64,000 nucleotides of DNA from Adiantum capillus-veneris (lineage: Eukaryota > Streptophyta > Polypodiopsida > Polypodiales > Pteridaceae): contig CM043959.1 of assembly GCA_014529385.2 (NCBI GenBank), positions 48,115,928-48,179,927 of the forward strand, read 5' to 3'. The position numbers and the translations under genes are program-made. Shown piece after piece: positions 1 to 9,486 of the stretch (position 1 is the stretch's first letter; the number at the start of each line of letters is the position of its first letter). Under the pieces are notes generated by a model. The model saw only the letters and a program-made list of their open reading frames with translations. It made no database searches and was not told the origin of the DNA.

Positions 1-282
1 TAGTGAGGGGATGGTGTTCCTCAAGTTTTGTACGAATCTGGCATGATTAGGTGAGTTACCTTCTGTATGTGTGTATGTGGCTAGGTGGTGTAGTTGAGAG
101 CAGTGAGGTTCTTGATTGTGGTATAGTTGGCCTTCCAGAGTGTTGTATGTGTAGGATGGTCTCAGCCTGACAAGCTAAAGAGATTTCCTCCGTGTGCCTA
201 TTGTGTCATCTGTGTCCTCAATTGACATTATGTTGATCTAGGTAGTGTTTGCATGCACTTCATGGGTGTGTGAGTCGCTCTT
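1..282. other. unassigned left edge, no gene seen
   Basis: No coding similarity or repeat could be recognised here. The integrase reading of element B1 stops making sense at about 290, so this stretch lies beyond the point where B1 is truncated. It is TG-rich, without a clear LTR signature. Confidence 0.4.
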
Positions 283-1127
283 CTAACAATAAGGTGTGGA
301 TTTTCGATGCTTGACTGAAAGCATATCCAGAAGGATCTCCATAGTGTCATTGATGAAGTGTGTCCCTTTGTCCGACACAATCTCCACAGGACATCCATAG
401 CGGCAGACAATATTCTCAAATAAAAATCTTGTAGTGGATTTGGTTGTGTTGTCACGAAGAGCCTTAGCTTCTACCCACTTGGTTACATAGCAGGTGGCCA
501 TCACTATATACCTATTCTTCCTGGGAGTAACCTTCTTGAAAGGTCCCATAAAATCCAAACCCCATTTCAAAAAAACACCCAGTGGTTGTACTGGTGTTAA
601 GGGAGTCATGTCTGCAGCTATAGATCTGCCCATTCTTTGGCATATGTCACAAGTTTTACAAAAGCTTCTGACATCAGATATCGATGTTTGTCACCACAAA
701 CCAGCCTGCAGAATCTTCTTGTAAGTAACATCAGTAGAAAAGTGTCCACCAGATTCTCCATATGCGCCTCTGAGATGACTTGCATTCTCCCTTCCATAGG
801 CACACATCGGCGAAGAATACCATCAACACCGAATCGGTAGAGTGAACCCCCAATGATGGTGAACTTTAAGCTTTTGATGACCAAAGCCTTCTTCTGGTTT
901 TGCTTCCAGTCATCTGGGAAAGCACCTTGAGAAAGAAACTGATATTCATATAATTTAGGATCAACTGATTCTACCGCTTCCAGCTGAAATAATTCAGCAT
1001 CCACTGGTTTGTCTTTTAAAGACACTTCAGAATAACCCTCCGTACTCCTAGAGAGAAAATCAGTGCCATAGTGGTTCTTGCCAGGTTTATGGAAAATCCA
1101 AAATTCAAATTCCATAAGGAACATCAT
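283..1127 (-). pseudogene. B1 integrase: H2C2 module and partial rve core
   Basis: Integrase remnant of element B1. The 5' part (1127-640) follows RNase H with the linker typical of the family and a zinc-binding module: EAH is in one frame and FCKTCDICQ is in another, so an indel near 745 splits the H2C2 domain. The core (633-283) shows WGLDFMGP and VSDKGTHF, which hold the first two catalytic aspartates. The third catalytic residue (Glu) is lost because the copy ends shortly after the HRKSTPY segment, near 290. The same region in B2 (20459-21936) is longer and continues through the C-terminal domain. It cannot be functional as it stands. Confidence 0.85.
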
Positions 1128-1600
1128 CCACGTATTAGCCTGCCTTGAATAATGACTTTGTTAATCAAAAATAGGAGAGCCTGTTGATCCACATAGAAAT
1201 GAAATAGTTTTCCTAGTAGATAATGCCTGAATTTTGTAGCACTGAAAACCATCCCTAGAGCTTCTCGTTCAGTAGTTGTATAACCTTGTTCAGCCTGACT
1301 GAATCTGCGACTAGCGAAATAAACAGGATAGTCAGTCCTTCCATTTGGCTGGGCTAGTATTACTCCCATCGCCAATCCTGAAGCATCCACATGTACATGG
1401 AAGATAACATCCCAATTTGGTTTCCGAAGCACAGGTTTACGGATAATGGAATTTTTTAAGTTCTAGAAACTTTCCTCACACTCAGCAGTCCAATTGAACT
1501 TGCTGGTTTTCTTTGTGAGCTCATACAGTGGTAAGGCTTGGGAAGAAAATTTATGCACAAACCTTCTGTAAAAGTTAATATATCCCAAGAAAGAACTTAA
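1124..1600 (-). pseudogene. B1 RNase H domain
   Basis: Reverse-transcriptase-associated RNase H of element B1. Visible motifs are FHVHVDASG (first catalytic Asp), YFASRRFS, TTEREALGMVFS (Glu region) and FYVDQQALLFL. The last reads DQQ where B2 has DHQ. The start of the domain (1433-1600) is in a shifted or stop-interrupted frame. It lies directly between RT (1601-2449) and the integrase linker (1127), as expected for Ty3/gypsy pol. Identity to the B2 copy (19961-20440) is high along the whole stretch. Confidence 0.8.
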
Positions 1601-2449
1601 CTAAGATGCATTCCTGGGCGCCTTGGCCTGCTGAACACACTGGATTTTGTCATTGGCCATTTCTATTCCATTGTGGGATACTACATGTCCCGGTAACTGT
1701 CCTTTCCAGACTAGGAAAACGGATTTAAATGGATTCAGACAAATCCTCTTCTCCTGAGAGCACTTAAAAACCATTTCCAGGAATAGTAAATGCTGTTTCT
1801 CATCTGAATATACAGTGAAGTCTTCCATAAATATGACAAGGAACTGATGAAGAAACTCATTAAATATCTCCATCATACACCGCTAAAAAGTAGTTGGTGC
1901 ATTGTATAGGCCAAGTGGCATTACCAAATACATAAATGCTCCCCACTCAGTAATGAAAGTGGTCTTCCCCCGATACTAAGGAGCAATTTGTAATTGTTTG
2001 TAGCCACTATATCCATCCAGAAATATGTACATCTCATACCTTGCAATCGCATCAAGCAACATATCTGTGAAAGGCAATGGAAATGGATCCTTGATGGTTT
2101 GAGCATTAAGTTTCCTATAATCTACACACACTCTCAACTTCCCATTCTTTTTGGGAAAAACTACAATAGGAAACAACCAATCACTACTGGCTACTTCAAT
2201 GATGAACCCAGCTTTGAGAAGGTTGTCAATCTATTCCTTGACCTTCTTAGCATAATTGGGATTCATCCAGTACCGTTGTAGTCTGACTGGCCTGGCATAT
2301 GGCTTGAGTGGTATCCTGTGCTGGCAAACTTCTGGATCCACTCCTTTCATATCTGTGTGTTCCCAGGCAAAAACATATTTGTAATGCTGGAACCTTTTGC
2401 ATGCTTTCTCATTCATTATTGAGTTGAGATGTTTGTTAACTTTGATCAT
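1601..2449 (-). pseudogene. B1 reverse transcriptase, broken
   Basis: RT domain of element B1 in three pieces of one frame separated by stops. N-terminal part (2449-2231): the FAWEHTDMKGVDP and PKYAKK-like segment that precedes RT in plant Ty3/gypsy pol. Middle (2176-1976): KKNGKLRVCVDYRKLNAQT and FLDGYSGYKQLQI, which carry the first catalytic Asp. C-terminal part (1876-1601): FMEDFTVYSD, where the usual F/Y-M-D-D box has become FMED, so a catalytic Asp is replaced by Glu. The sister copy B2 has FMDD at this place, so the change is a mutation of this copy. It is presumably dead. Confidence 0.88.
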
Positions 2450-2932
2450 TCTAGGGTTGTCTTCAGAGCCTAGATTCCATTCCTCAATCTCTTGGTCATT
2501 TGGGAGTAACCAGTTAGGCCCGCCACCTTTTCTCTTGGTTGATTCTTCAGCGTAATCCCAAGATTACCCTTTGAATTCCAAATCATTGTTTTGATTTGCT
2601 GTGTCCTCCCCAGAATGTGCTGGCTCATCTTGCGTGCTGGATTCAACTGATCCTTCCAGCCTTCTAGTTAACTGAACTGATTGTTCTCCTAAATTAAGTT
2701 CAGTAAACTGGTCTGAAACTGCTTCTTCTGTTTGTCAGCTTGCTCCTTGTTCAATAGAACTGCATTGAGATCAATCTCTACCAATGGAAAAATATTTAGA
2801 TCTGCTAACATCCTTTCAATCTTCTTGATCTTATACTTCTGGCACAATTTCTTAGGTCTCAACTCCTTTCTCCAGTTTCTAGTATTGTTTGTCTGAATCT
2901 GGATTCTACCATTGGCCCCTTGTAGAGTCAGA
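2450..2932 (-). pseudogene. B1 protease C-terminus and PR-RT linker
   Basis: The minus strand directly after the insertion point of element A continues the B1 protease (LTLQGANGRIQIQT), followed by a lysine-rich linker (WRKELRPKKLCQKYKIKK) and an acidic/glutamine-rich stretch leading to RT. The segment 2450-2690 is not open for long in any frame. The first codons complete the protease begun at 16527-16840, on the far side of element A. Confidence 0.75.
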
Positions 2933-2937
2933 GTTTG
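2933..2937. repeat. target-site duplication of element A, left copy
   Basis: GTTTG directly left of the element A terminus TGTGCGCTCC. The identical pentamer lies at 16527-16531 directly right of the other terminus (GTTAACA). It falls inside the B1 protease codons for Gln-Thr. Confidence 0.9.
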
Positions 2938-3180
2938 TGTGCGCTCCTTGCCGCACTGTCGATGCAAGGGACTTGCCGATACACCGTGTGCGAGCCACAA
3001 ATGGCTCCAAGCACACAACAAGACTAATCTAGCAAGCTCAAGAGAGAAAAGGGTGTGTCACTCACCGCTCTACGCTCGCCTTCGTGGTGGATTCCTTGCC
3101 GCGATGAAGAAGAAGCTGCAGTCGTGCCGCGCTCAACCGCTTCGCCGCCGTCGTGCCTTCGTAATGCTCGATCGCACACA

Positions 3181-3226
<46 letters not shown>

Positions 3227-3353
3227 TACACACACACACAAGGAGCTGAAGAAGAAGAAGATGGAGATGGAGATGGATTGCACAAATGAGAGAATGAGTG
3301 AATTTTAGGTTTAGTTGGCTTTTATATGAGCTCACCCCATTCACACTTGGGCG
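2938..3353 (-). repeat. element A 3' LTR, truncated on the U3 side
   Basis: Matches 15922-16354 of the 5' LTR from TGTGCGCTCC through the (CT)n/(CA)n tract to CACACTTGGGCG. By eye there are about ten substitutions in the first 240 bases, and a 21-base gap near 3276. The outer end is intact next to the TSD. The last 172 bases of the 5' LTR (16355-16526, most of U3) have no counterpart here; unrelated sequence starts at 3354. The TATA-like ATATAAAA (minus, near 3317-3329) is kept. Confidence 0.85.
3184..3240. repeat. (CT)n/(CA)n microsatellite in the A 3' LTR
   Basis: Uninterrupted CT repeats followed by CA repeats. The 5' LTR has the same compound microsatellite at about 16171-16224 with different repeat numbers. 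Confidence 0.9.
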
Positions 3354-4592
3354 ACAATGCATTCTCATAAGTGAGTAAAAAGCATATGCAGTTTTAGGTG
3401 AGACAAATTGATTGGTAAAAGAATTTCAAACAATTTGTCAGCAATGAACATTAAATTTCAATGTAATCAAATGCATAAACACATGTAAAGGTAAAAAATT
3501 AAACAAGTCTGGGGTCGCTAATTTGATGGTCGAAAGGCACTAGAGATCGAATATTAATACCATGGGTAAGCTTCTTAATTTTCTGTGGTCAATTAAGTTG
3601 TTTAATCGCGAGAGCCAAGTATTCATGTTCGAGGACTGACTAGAGGCTATATCTAGAAGACCTTGTAGTTAAGCTACCATAAAAGGAATTTCTCATGAAA
3701 TCATCGCCTGACTGATTACTTTTTCTTTGACCCCCAAAAGTCTTTTCACAGTGATTCAATTTGATGTGTGTGCTTATTTTGTATGCCTTGGGTTTTTTGC
3801 TTTTCAAGGAAAAGCGCCCACACTGGGAACCTCTAGGGCTCTAGTACCATAGGCAATACATGTGAGTGAAGTACCAAATCAAGCTGCGATTTCTCTTCGA
3901 GCTTAAGATTTTACAGTGTGGCACTTTGATTTTTTGTTTGTTCATTTTTAGCATTTTAATTTTGTAACTTTGGGGGGTCATATAACACTGATACACCTCC
4001 TCAGGCTCATCACACTAGTTAACTCCCTTTATAATACTTAAGCTAAAGGTCAATAGGGTCAAGCCCACTTGAAAGCCCTAGTACATTTCACACAATGCTG
4101 CCTAAATCGGATTAAGAACCTAAGTAACCATTGATTATTAGGAAGGCATTCCCCATGGTATTAAGAGAAGATTTCTAACACCTAACTTGGTCAAACTAGT
4201 TTGTCAGACTACTTGATTTTTAAACCTAGACAAGTGATTATGACAAAAAATTACATTGAATTAAATGTTTGATACTAAGCAAATGCGGTGAATATTAGGC
4301 TACCAATCACAATTAAAGCAGACAATCATAGATGCAAGAAAGATAAGGGGCAATGCTAATGGACAAGAAACACCTGTTTGTGTCGATGGTCGCGCTTGAT
4401 TTGAAGAGTGAGTCGAGATAAAGATTCCATGAAGGTCCAAATCCTACCAATAGCAACACGCTCCTGTACACACTAGGAAACAAAAGGAATACCTCCAGGA
4501 GGCACATTAGTGGAAAAAGGTACCAACACTTATTGAACACAACAAAAAGCATAAGGAACCCTAACCTAATTATTTGCACTCCCCCTAGAGAG
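3354..4592. other. element A 3' region, no clear gene
   Basis: Lies between the shortened 3' LTR and a small ORF. No PPT is seen next to position 3353, which fits loss of the original U3/PPT boundary. One 88-codon minus-strand ORF (4579-4313) has several hydrophobic stretches (FLMLFVVF, LLEVFLLF), but it has no recognisable family and could be chance. A GGGGGGTCAT string near 3972 is the only purine/pyrimidine block. I see nothing else. Confidence 0.35.
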
Positions 4593-5016
4593 TCAAGGGA
4601 ATAGGATATTGTAAAGGTTGGGGGGAAACCCTAAGGCTAAACCCCTATCCTCGTCGTCGAGATAAACAAAGTCATCATCCATGAGACCATATGTGCCATC
4701 CGTGTAGTCGTGTAAATTTTCTTCTCCATCATAGGTGCCCATGTTTACTAAGAAGGTCACTAGACGCCTATAGTCATCTTGGTCAAAAGGGTAGGCTTGT
4801 GCAATGGGAGAAACGCTCTCTACTAAGTATGGATCAGACGTGGTCAAGAGACGTATCAGCCATTCTAACTCCTCAAAATTCCTCTCACATGCTAGCGTAC
4901 CTATCAAATCCCATTCACATGCAAGCACTGGAAAGACCATGTGAAATATTTGTGAAAAGTAACGAGGGTACCTCTTACCCAAGGCAGGAGTGGATGACTC
5001 TAGCGTACTAGCCATA
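4593..5016 (-). CDS. small acidic ORF of unknown function in element A
   Basis: An ORF of about 140 codons if started at the ATG for MASTLESSTPAL (5016); the frame is also open upstream to 5051. I do not recognise the family. The protein is acidic at the C-terminus (DDDFVYLDDEDRG) and contains a segment rich in Trp, Leu and Glu (FEELEWLIRLL). It lies in the same strand as the A polyprotein, about 380 bases after its end. A TATA-like TATATATAAAG lies about 140 bases before the ATG on the same strand. It could be an accessory ORF of A, part of another insertion in the A 3' region, or a chance ORF. Confidence 0.3.
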
Positions 5017-5394
5017 TCTGTACACGCAAATAGATGATGGTTAGAGTGCAAATATTACAAGGGTCGTGTTCTTGTGCATAATTTGTTTTTATGATTTGTG
5101 TTATGGATCTTGCTCTTTTACTTTTTTTATCTTGTTTTTGTGAGTATAAGGCTTTATATATACATTCCCTAAGATTGGAGATTAAGGGTCCAGGAGGAAA
5201 GGTTGAGAGGGAAGCAAGTGAATAATGGATGTCCACAAACACTCCTCCCTTCCTTGGGTAGATCATAAAGTTTGAAATGATGTCGTCACCCTTTGAAACC
5301 AATTGTTCCAGTTGGTAATAGGTGAGGATTTTTGCCAGTAGTTTTCTATTACCCTAGGTGCCTCGTCAAGTTGCAAGGGTGGTAAGGTACTCTC
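5017..5394 (-). promoter_or_regulatory. spacer with TATA-like box before the small ORF
   Basis: On the minus strand, TATATATAAAG near 5150-5165 is followed by about 140 bases of AT-rich sequence and the ATG at 5016. A 100-codon ORF (5302-5000) overlaps this stretch but has no recognisable family. A promoter role is inferred only from the box and its spacing. Confidence 0.2.
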
Positions 5395-6585
5395 CTAGGA
5401 TTGAACTTGAAGTGGTTCATCAGGTGATTCTTGAACACTGGGAGGTGTGGATTCTTTTGTAGCTTCATGGAGGTCCACTACTATAGATGGAGGCTGTGTA
5501 GAAGCTTTTACCTCTATGGATGTATTACATGAGGAGCTAGAAGCTTCAGGGAACTCCCCCCTTCCTGAGCTAGGTGGAATAAATTGGTTTTTCCTTGGAG
5601 CCCAAACTAGCTCTGGACTAGGTGTGTAGCATTCTGTGATCTTTCCCTTCCCACGGTCTGCCTTTGGCTTTAGCGTTACACTGTTTGACTCATATGGGTT
5701 TTTTGTTGATAGGGAAGGACACATTTTACGTTTAGGTACCCAAATTTTCTCATTTCCATCATAGTAGCCTTGGGCTTCTAATAGTCATTTTGGAATCCAT
5801 CGTGATTTGTTCTTGAATCTCCTAGAGTGCGCTCTTGGTTCTCCGGGGAAATTTTTTCTTGAAATAGATGGGAGGGTTGAGGTAGTTGGAAGTAAGGCCT
5901 TGGGGACCCATTGATATGTACTCTTAGGTCGTGCAAGTTGAGTACTTGCAATATTACTGCTTGCTGCAACTACAAGTGTTGAAGTGCTAGGTTCATGGGT
6001 AGCCGGCAAAGACGAGTTAACCACCTTGGCTTGTGAATGTTGGTTGTCCTTCAACTTTGCTAGAGTTTGCAACGTAGGTGACTTTGCTTGAATGATAGGA
6101 GTAAGATTCAGTGGTCGTGTCGTGACAATACCAGTATCCCAATCAATAGTGCATTTGGTTGCCAACATCCACGTGCGTCCCAGGTTTACGTTGCCTTCCA
6201 TAGCTCCCGCGGGCATGACTAGAAACCTCTGCACTATGCTTCCATTGTCATAGACAATAGGGGTCTGAAGGACTCCAAGAATAGCAGTTTTTGTTTTATT
6301 AATGCCCTTGACTTGCATCGTACTCGGGGATAGGGTCGGTTTCCCTAATTGACACCAAACTCCATAGGATAACAAATTGTGTTTAGCTCCCGTATCTAAT
6401 AAGGCATTGTATAGTACTTTCCCATAGGGGCTATTTAGCTCAATTGGGTATCGTAGGGGTGGATCAAATTCTAATGAGTCGTCATCTGTGTCCTCGAAAA
6501 ATGCTTGCGTGATTCCCAGATTAGCCTCTCGTTGGCGTCTAAGACGTTGTTGTCGTTCTCGAGCCTCAACTCTTGCTTGGATTTT
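5395..6585 (-). CDS. element A second retropepsin-like domain and W-x-P-K tail
   Basis: Directly follows the integrase ORF in the same frame after a single TAA (6588-6586). It is open for about 397 codons apart from one TGA (5787-5785), which sits in a TGA-CTA context. Codons 1-55 are basic, then acidic. At about codon 64 (6396-6388) comes LLDTGAKHNLLS, the D-T-G-A active-site motif of aspartic retropepsins, and about 80 codons later LGRTWM with an IDW, which matches the usual second conserved block (ILGRPWM). The tail has four short motifs: QWVPK (near 5908), RWIPK (5795), IWVPK (5738) and VWAPRK (5602). A canonical-position protease (DGGA) is also present at 10734. Element C has the same arrangement fused in one ORF. 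Function as a second protease is inferred. Confidence 0.72.
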
Positions 6586-9480
6586 TTAAAGCTCTCTTTG
6601 TTCCTTGGCAGCCTTCTTTTGATGGATGGCTTGCAACTCTTCCTGGCTTAGAGGATCATAATATCTTTTGAATTTACTGCCATTAAGGAATCCAATGGTT
6701 TCAACTCCATCCAGAGTCTCCACACAAATGGTACCTTGCGGGGTAATTTCACACACTCGATATGGTCCCTTACCAGCGTATTTCAATTTCTTCTTTTCAT
6801 TACATACCCCGTACATAAGAACTTTATCACCAACCTTGATGTCTTTATCCTTTAAATGGCTATCAAACCACTTCTTTCTCCTATCCTTCTCCACTAGAGC
6901 ATTTTGCACAGCTAATTGCCTTTCTTCATCTAGCCTTTCCAGGATATATAATCGCTCCACTAAGGGTTTACCATCCCAACCTTCTTGAGAAGCTACTCGA
7001 AGACTAGGAATGACAAACTCCCATGGCATAATTGCTTCTTGACCATACACCATCTTAAATGGTGTGCAATTAATAGCAACTTTATACGCAGTACGATAAG
7101 CCCATAAAGTTGATGTAAGCTTTAGGTCCCAATCAGTGCGATGAGCCTCAACTGTCTTTGTCAAAATGGAGATGAGAGTTTTGTTGGTACTCTCAGCTTG
7201 GCCATTTGCTTGGGGATAATAGGGTGTAGACTTGTGGTGAGATGTCATGAAGTTTGATGTGAGTTCTTTTATTACTTCAGTTGTAAAATGAGTTCCATTG
7301 TCACTCACAAGTTCAAAGGGGCATCCAAAACGTGTGATAATGTTCTCAAAGATGAACTTCGCTGTTGTTTTTGCATCCGCCTTTCGTGTTGCTTTTGCTT
7401 CAGCCCATTTGGTTACATAGTCGGTAGCCACAATGATATATCGTGATTGCATGTTACATGCAGCCGGACTAATCGGTCCTACAAAGTCTAAGCCCCACTG
7501 TTCAAATGGTTGGGTTACCTTGATGGGATGTAGAGGCATCCTATCCCTTCTTTGTTGCTTGTTGAAGCGTTGGCATTCATCACATCCCTTTGCAAAAAGT
7601 GATGCATCCTTAAACAGAGTGGGCCACCAATAGCCTGACTGTAAGATCTTTCGGGCAGTCAACTTTCCTGAAAAGTGACCACCAGCTACGCCCATGTGTG
7701 CCTCTTGTAGAATATATAAATACTCATCCTCGCGGGCACAGCGTCTAAGAACATCATCTTTTCCTCTCTTATAGAGAGTTCCAGCCAGTAAGCAATAGGG
7801 TTCGCATTCCTTGATTAATTTTCGAGCTATATCTTTTCGCAGTTCTTTGGGTGGAAAACCATTAACTAAGAAGTTAACAATCTTTTCACTCCATTCAGGC
7901 ATTGTCTCAACAATGAACAAAGGAGTATCAGTCAATTCATCATCAACCCCCGTAGGAGCTTCGCCATTAGGGATACGAGATAAATGATCCGCCATGACAT
8001 GTTTCCTCCCAGGCCTCACAACAACGGTGAAGTCAAACTCAAGAAGAATTAACAACCATCGTGTAATTCGACCTGTGGAACTCGGCTTGTTTACCAAATA
8101 TAGCAATGCTTGATGATCAATATAAAACACAAACTTGGTAGCAAGAAGGTAATAGCGAAATTTCTTTACTGCGTAAATCATAGCTAGACCTTCGCGCTCT
8201 ATAGTAGTGTAGTTCATCTCGGCATCATTTAATTGGCGACTTGCAAAGCTAATAGGGTAGTCCAATTTATGTTCTCCTGGTTGAGTTAGAACAAACCCAA
8301 TAGCAAAATTTGATGCATCAATATGCACATGAAAAGGTACATTCCAATCGGGTGTTCGCAGGATTGGAGCACTTGTTAGGGCCTTCTTTAATAACTCATA
8401 AGATTGATGACATTCTTCCGTCCAGTGAAACTCGATAAGAAGCTTGTACAATGGACGCGCTATCTCGGCAAAGTTTAAAATAAATCTTCGATAATAACCA
8501 ACATGGCCCATAAATCTTTGAACTCCTTTATAGTTCGTAGGTGGTGGCAAATCGGCAATGGCTTTAATCTTACTCTCATCTGTGGATATCCCGTTCTTGG
8601 ACACTATATGCCCTAGAATGACTCCATGCTTAACCCAAAATTGGCATTTGAAAGGGTTCAATGAGATGCGATAAAATCTGCACCTTTCAAATATTTTTCG
8701 TAGATATAACAAATGCTTCTCCCAAGAAGAATAAACACAAAGGTCGTCTAGGAAAGCTTCACAAAACTCCCTTAGAAATTCTTTAAACGCAGTGTTTATT
8801 AATCGTTGGAATGTAGCAGGGGCATTTGTTAAGCCAAAAGCCATAACACGAAATGCAAACACTCCAAACTCTGTGATAAAAGCAGTTTTAGCTTGGTCCT
8901 CTAATGCAATTGTGATTTGATTGTAACCAGAGTACCCATCTAAAAAGCTATAAGCTTCCTTGCCCGCAACTCTTTCAAGCACATGTTCTGAATATGGTAA
9001 GGGACAATGATCTCTCCTAGTGGCTGCATTAACTTTCTTGAGGTCCACGCACACTCTTAGTTTCCCATTCTTTTTTGGCACAATGACTATTGGAGAAACC
9101 CATTCTGAGTGCTCAATAGGGTATATGAATCCACATTGGATAAGTTTTTCAATCTCCTCTTGTACAATTTTGGCGTACTTAGGATTCATTGGATAGGGTC
9201 GTTGCTGGACGGGTTTAGCAGTGTTGATCATGGGAATTGTATGTTGCACCACAGAAGGTGGAACGCCCTTCATTTCATGATATGTCCAAGCAAAGATATC
9301 CTTGTATTCCTTGAGGAGCTCCTTAAGTACACCCTCTTTAGTTTCGGTAAGGTCTTGAGCAATAAAGACTGGTTTAGACTCCTCACCTGGTTCTGCTAGA
9401 TCTATCTCTTTAACTACCGCTGGACCATCATAGACTCCACTGCTTCCATTGGTAGGTATTCGTTGGGCTTTGGCATACAC
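6586..9480 (-). CDS. element A pol: RT, RNase H, integrase
   Basis: A 964-codon ORF, intact end to end. RT: KLRVCVDLKKVNAAT (residues 140-154), FLDGYSGYNQ (179-188, Asp181) and FLDD (243-246) as the catalytic box. RNase H: FHVHIDAS (Asp388), IERE (427-430) and YIDHQALL (Asp455). Integrase zinc module: His595, His602, Cys633, Cys636. Integrase core: Asp665 (WGLDFVGP), Asp727 (VSDNGTHF) and Glu763 (NGQAES), i.e. a full DDE. The C-terminus has the GDKVLMY and GKGPYRV strand region and no chromodomain. The frame continues from the upstream ORF across TGA 9489-9487 and on into the second retropepsin across TAA 6588-6586, so the GTG/Val at 9480 is probably not a real start; the protein is part of one polyprotein. 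Confidence 0.93.
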   Translation of the reverse strand: MYAKAQRIPTNGSSGVYDGPAVVKEIDLAEPGEESKPVFIAQDLTETKEGVLKELLKEYKDIFAWTYHEMKGVPPSVVQHTIPMINTAKPVQQRPYPMNPKYAKIVQEEIEKLIQCGFIYPIEHSEWVSPIVIVPKKNGKLRVCVDLKKVNAATRRDHCPLPYSEHVLERVAGKEAYSFLDGYSGYNQITIALEDQAKTAFITEFGVFAFRVMAFGLTNAPATFQRLINTAFKEFLREFCEAFLDDLCVYSSWEKHLLYLRKIFERCRFYRISLNPFKCQFWVKHGVILGHIVSKNGISTDESKIKAIADLPPPTNYKGVQRFMGHVGYYRRFILNFAEIARPLYKLLIEFHWTEECHQSYELLKKALTSAPILRTPDWNVPFHVHIDASNFAIGFVLTQPGEHKLDYPISFASRQLNDAEMNYTTIEREGLAMIYAVKKFRYYLLATKFVFYIDHQALLYLVNKPSSTGRITRWLLILLEFDFTVVVRPGRKHVMADHLSRIPNGEAPTGVDDELTDTPLFIVETMPEWSEKIVNFLVNGFPPKELRKDIARKLIKECEPYCLLAGTLYKRGKDDVLRRCAREDEYLYILQEAHMGVAGGHFSGKLTARKILQSGYWWPTLFKDASLFAKGCDECQRFNKQQRRDRMPLHPIKVTQPFEQWGLDFVGPISPAACNMQSRYIIVATDYVTKWAEAKATRKADAKTTAKFIFENIITRFGCPFELVSDNGTHFTTEVIKELTSNFMTSHHKSTPYYPQANGQAESTNKTLISILTKTVEAHRTDWDLKLTSTLWAYRTAYKVAINCTPFKMVYGQEAIMPWEFVIPSLRVASQEGWDGKPLVERLYILERLDEERQLAVQNALVEKDRRKKWFDSHLKDKDIKVGDKVLMYGVCNEKKKLKYAGKGPYRVCEITPQGTICVETLDGVETIGFLNGSKFKRYYDPLSQEELQAIHQKKAAKEQREL

Positions 9481-9486
9481 AACCTT

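Noticed and set aside
3055-3289. ORFs with Ser-Leu or Glu-Arg repeats at CT/GA tracts (also near 16046, 42068, 53569, 54078 and 62403)
   Set aside because: They are simple translations of microsatellites; frame and length follow repeat number.
4313-4579. Hydrophobic 88-codon ORF as an env-like gene
   Set aside because: Too short, no signal-peptide/TM/coiled-coil order, no conserved partner in another copy.
5280-5330. LTR end and PBS on the minus strand (GGAACA-AT-TGGTTTCAAAGG)
   Set aside because: Weak match to a Met-tRNA PBS and no element follows it.
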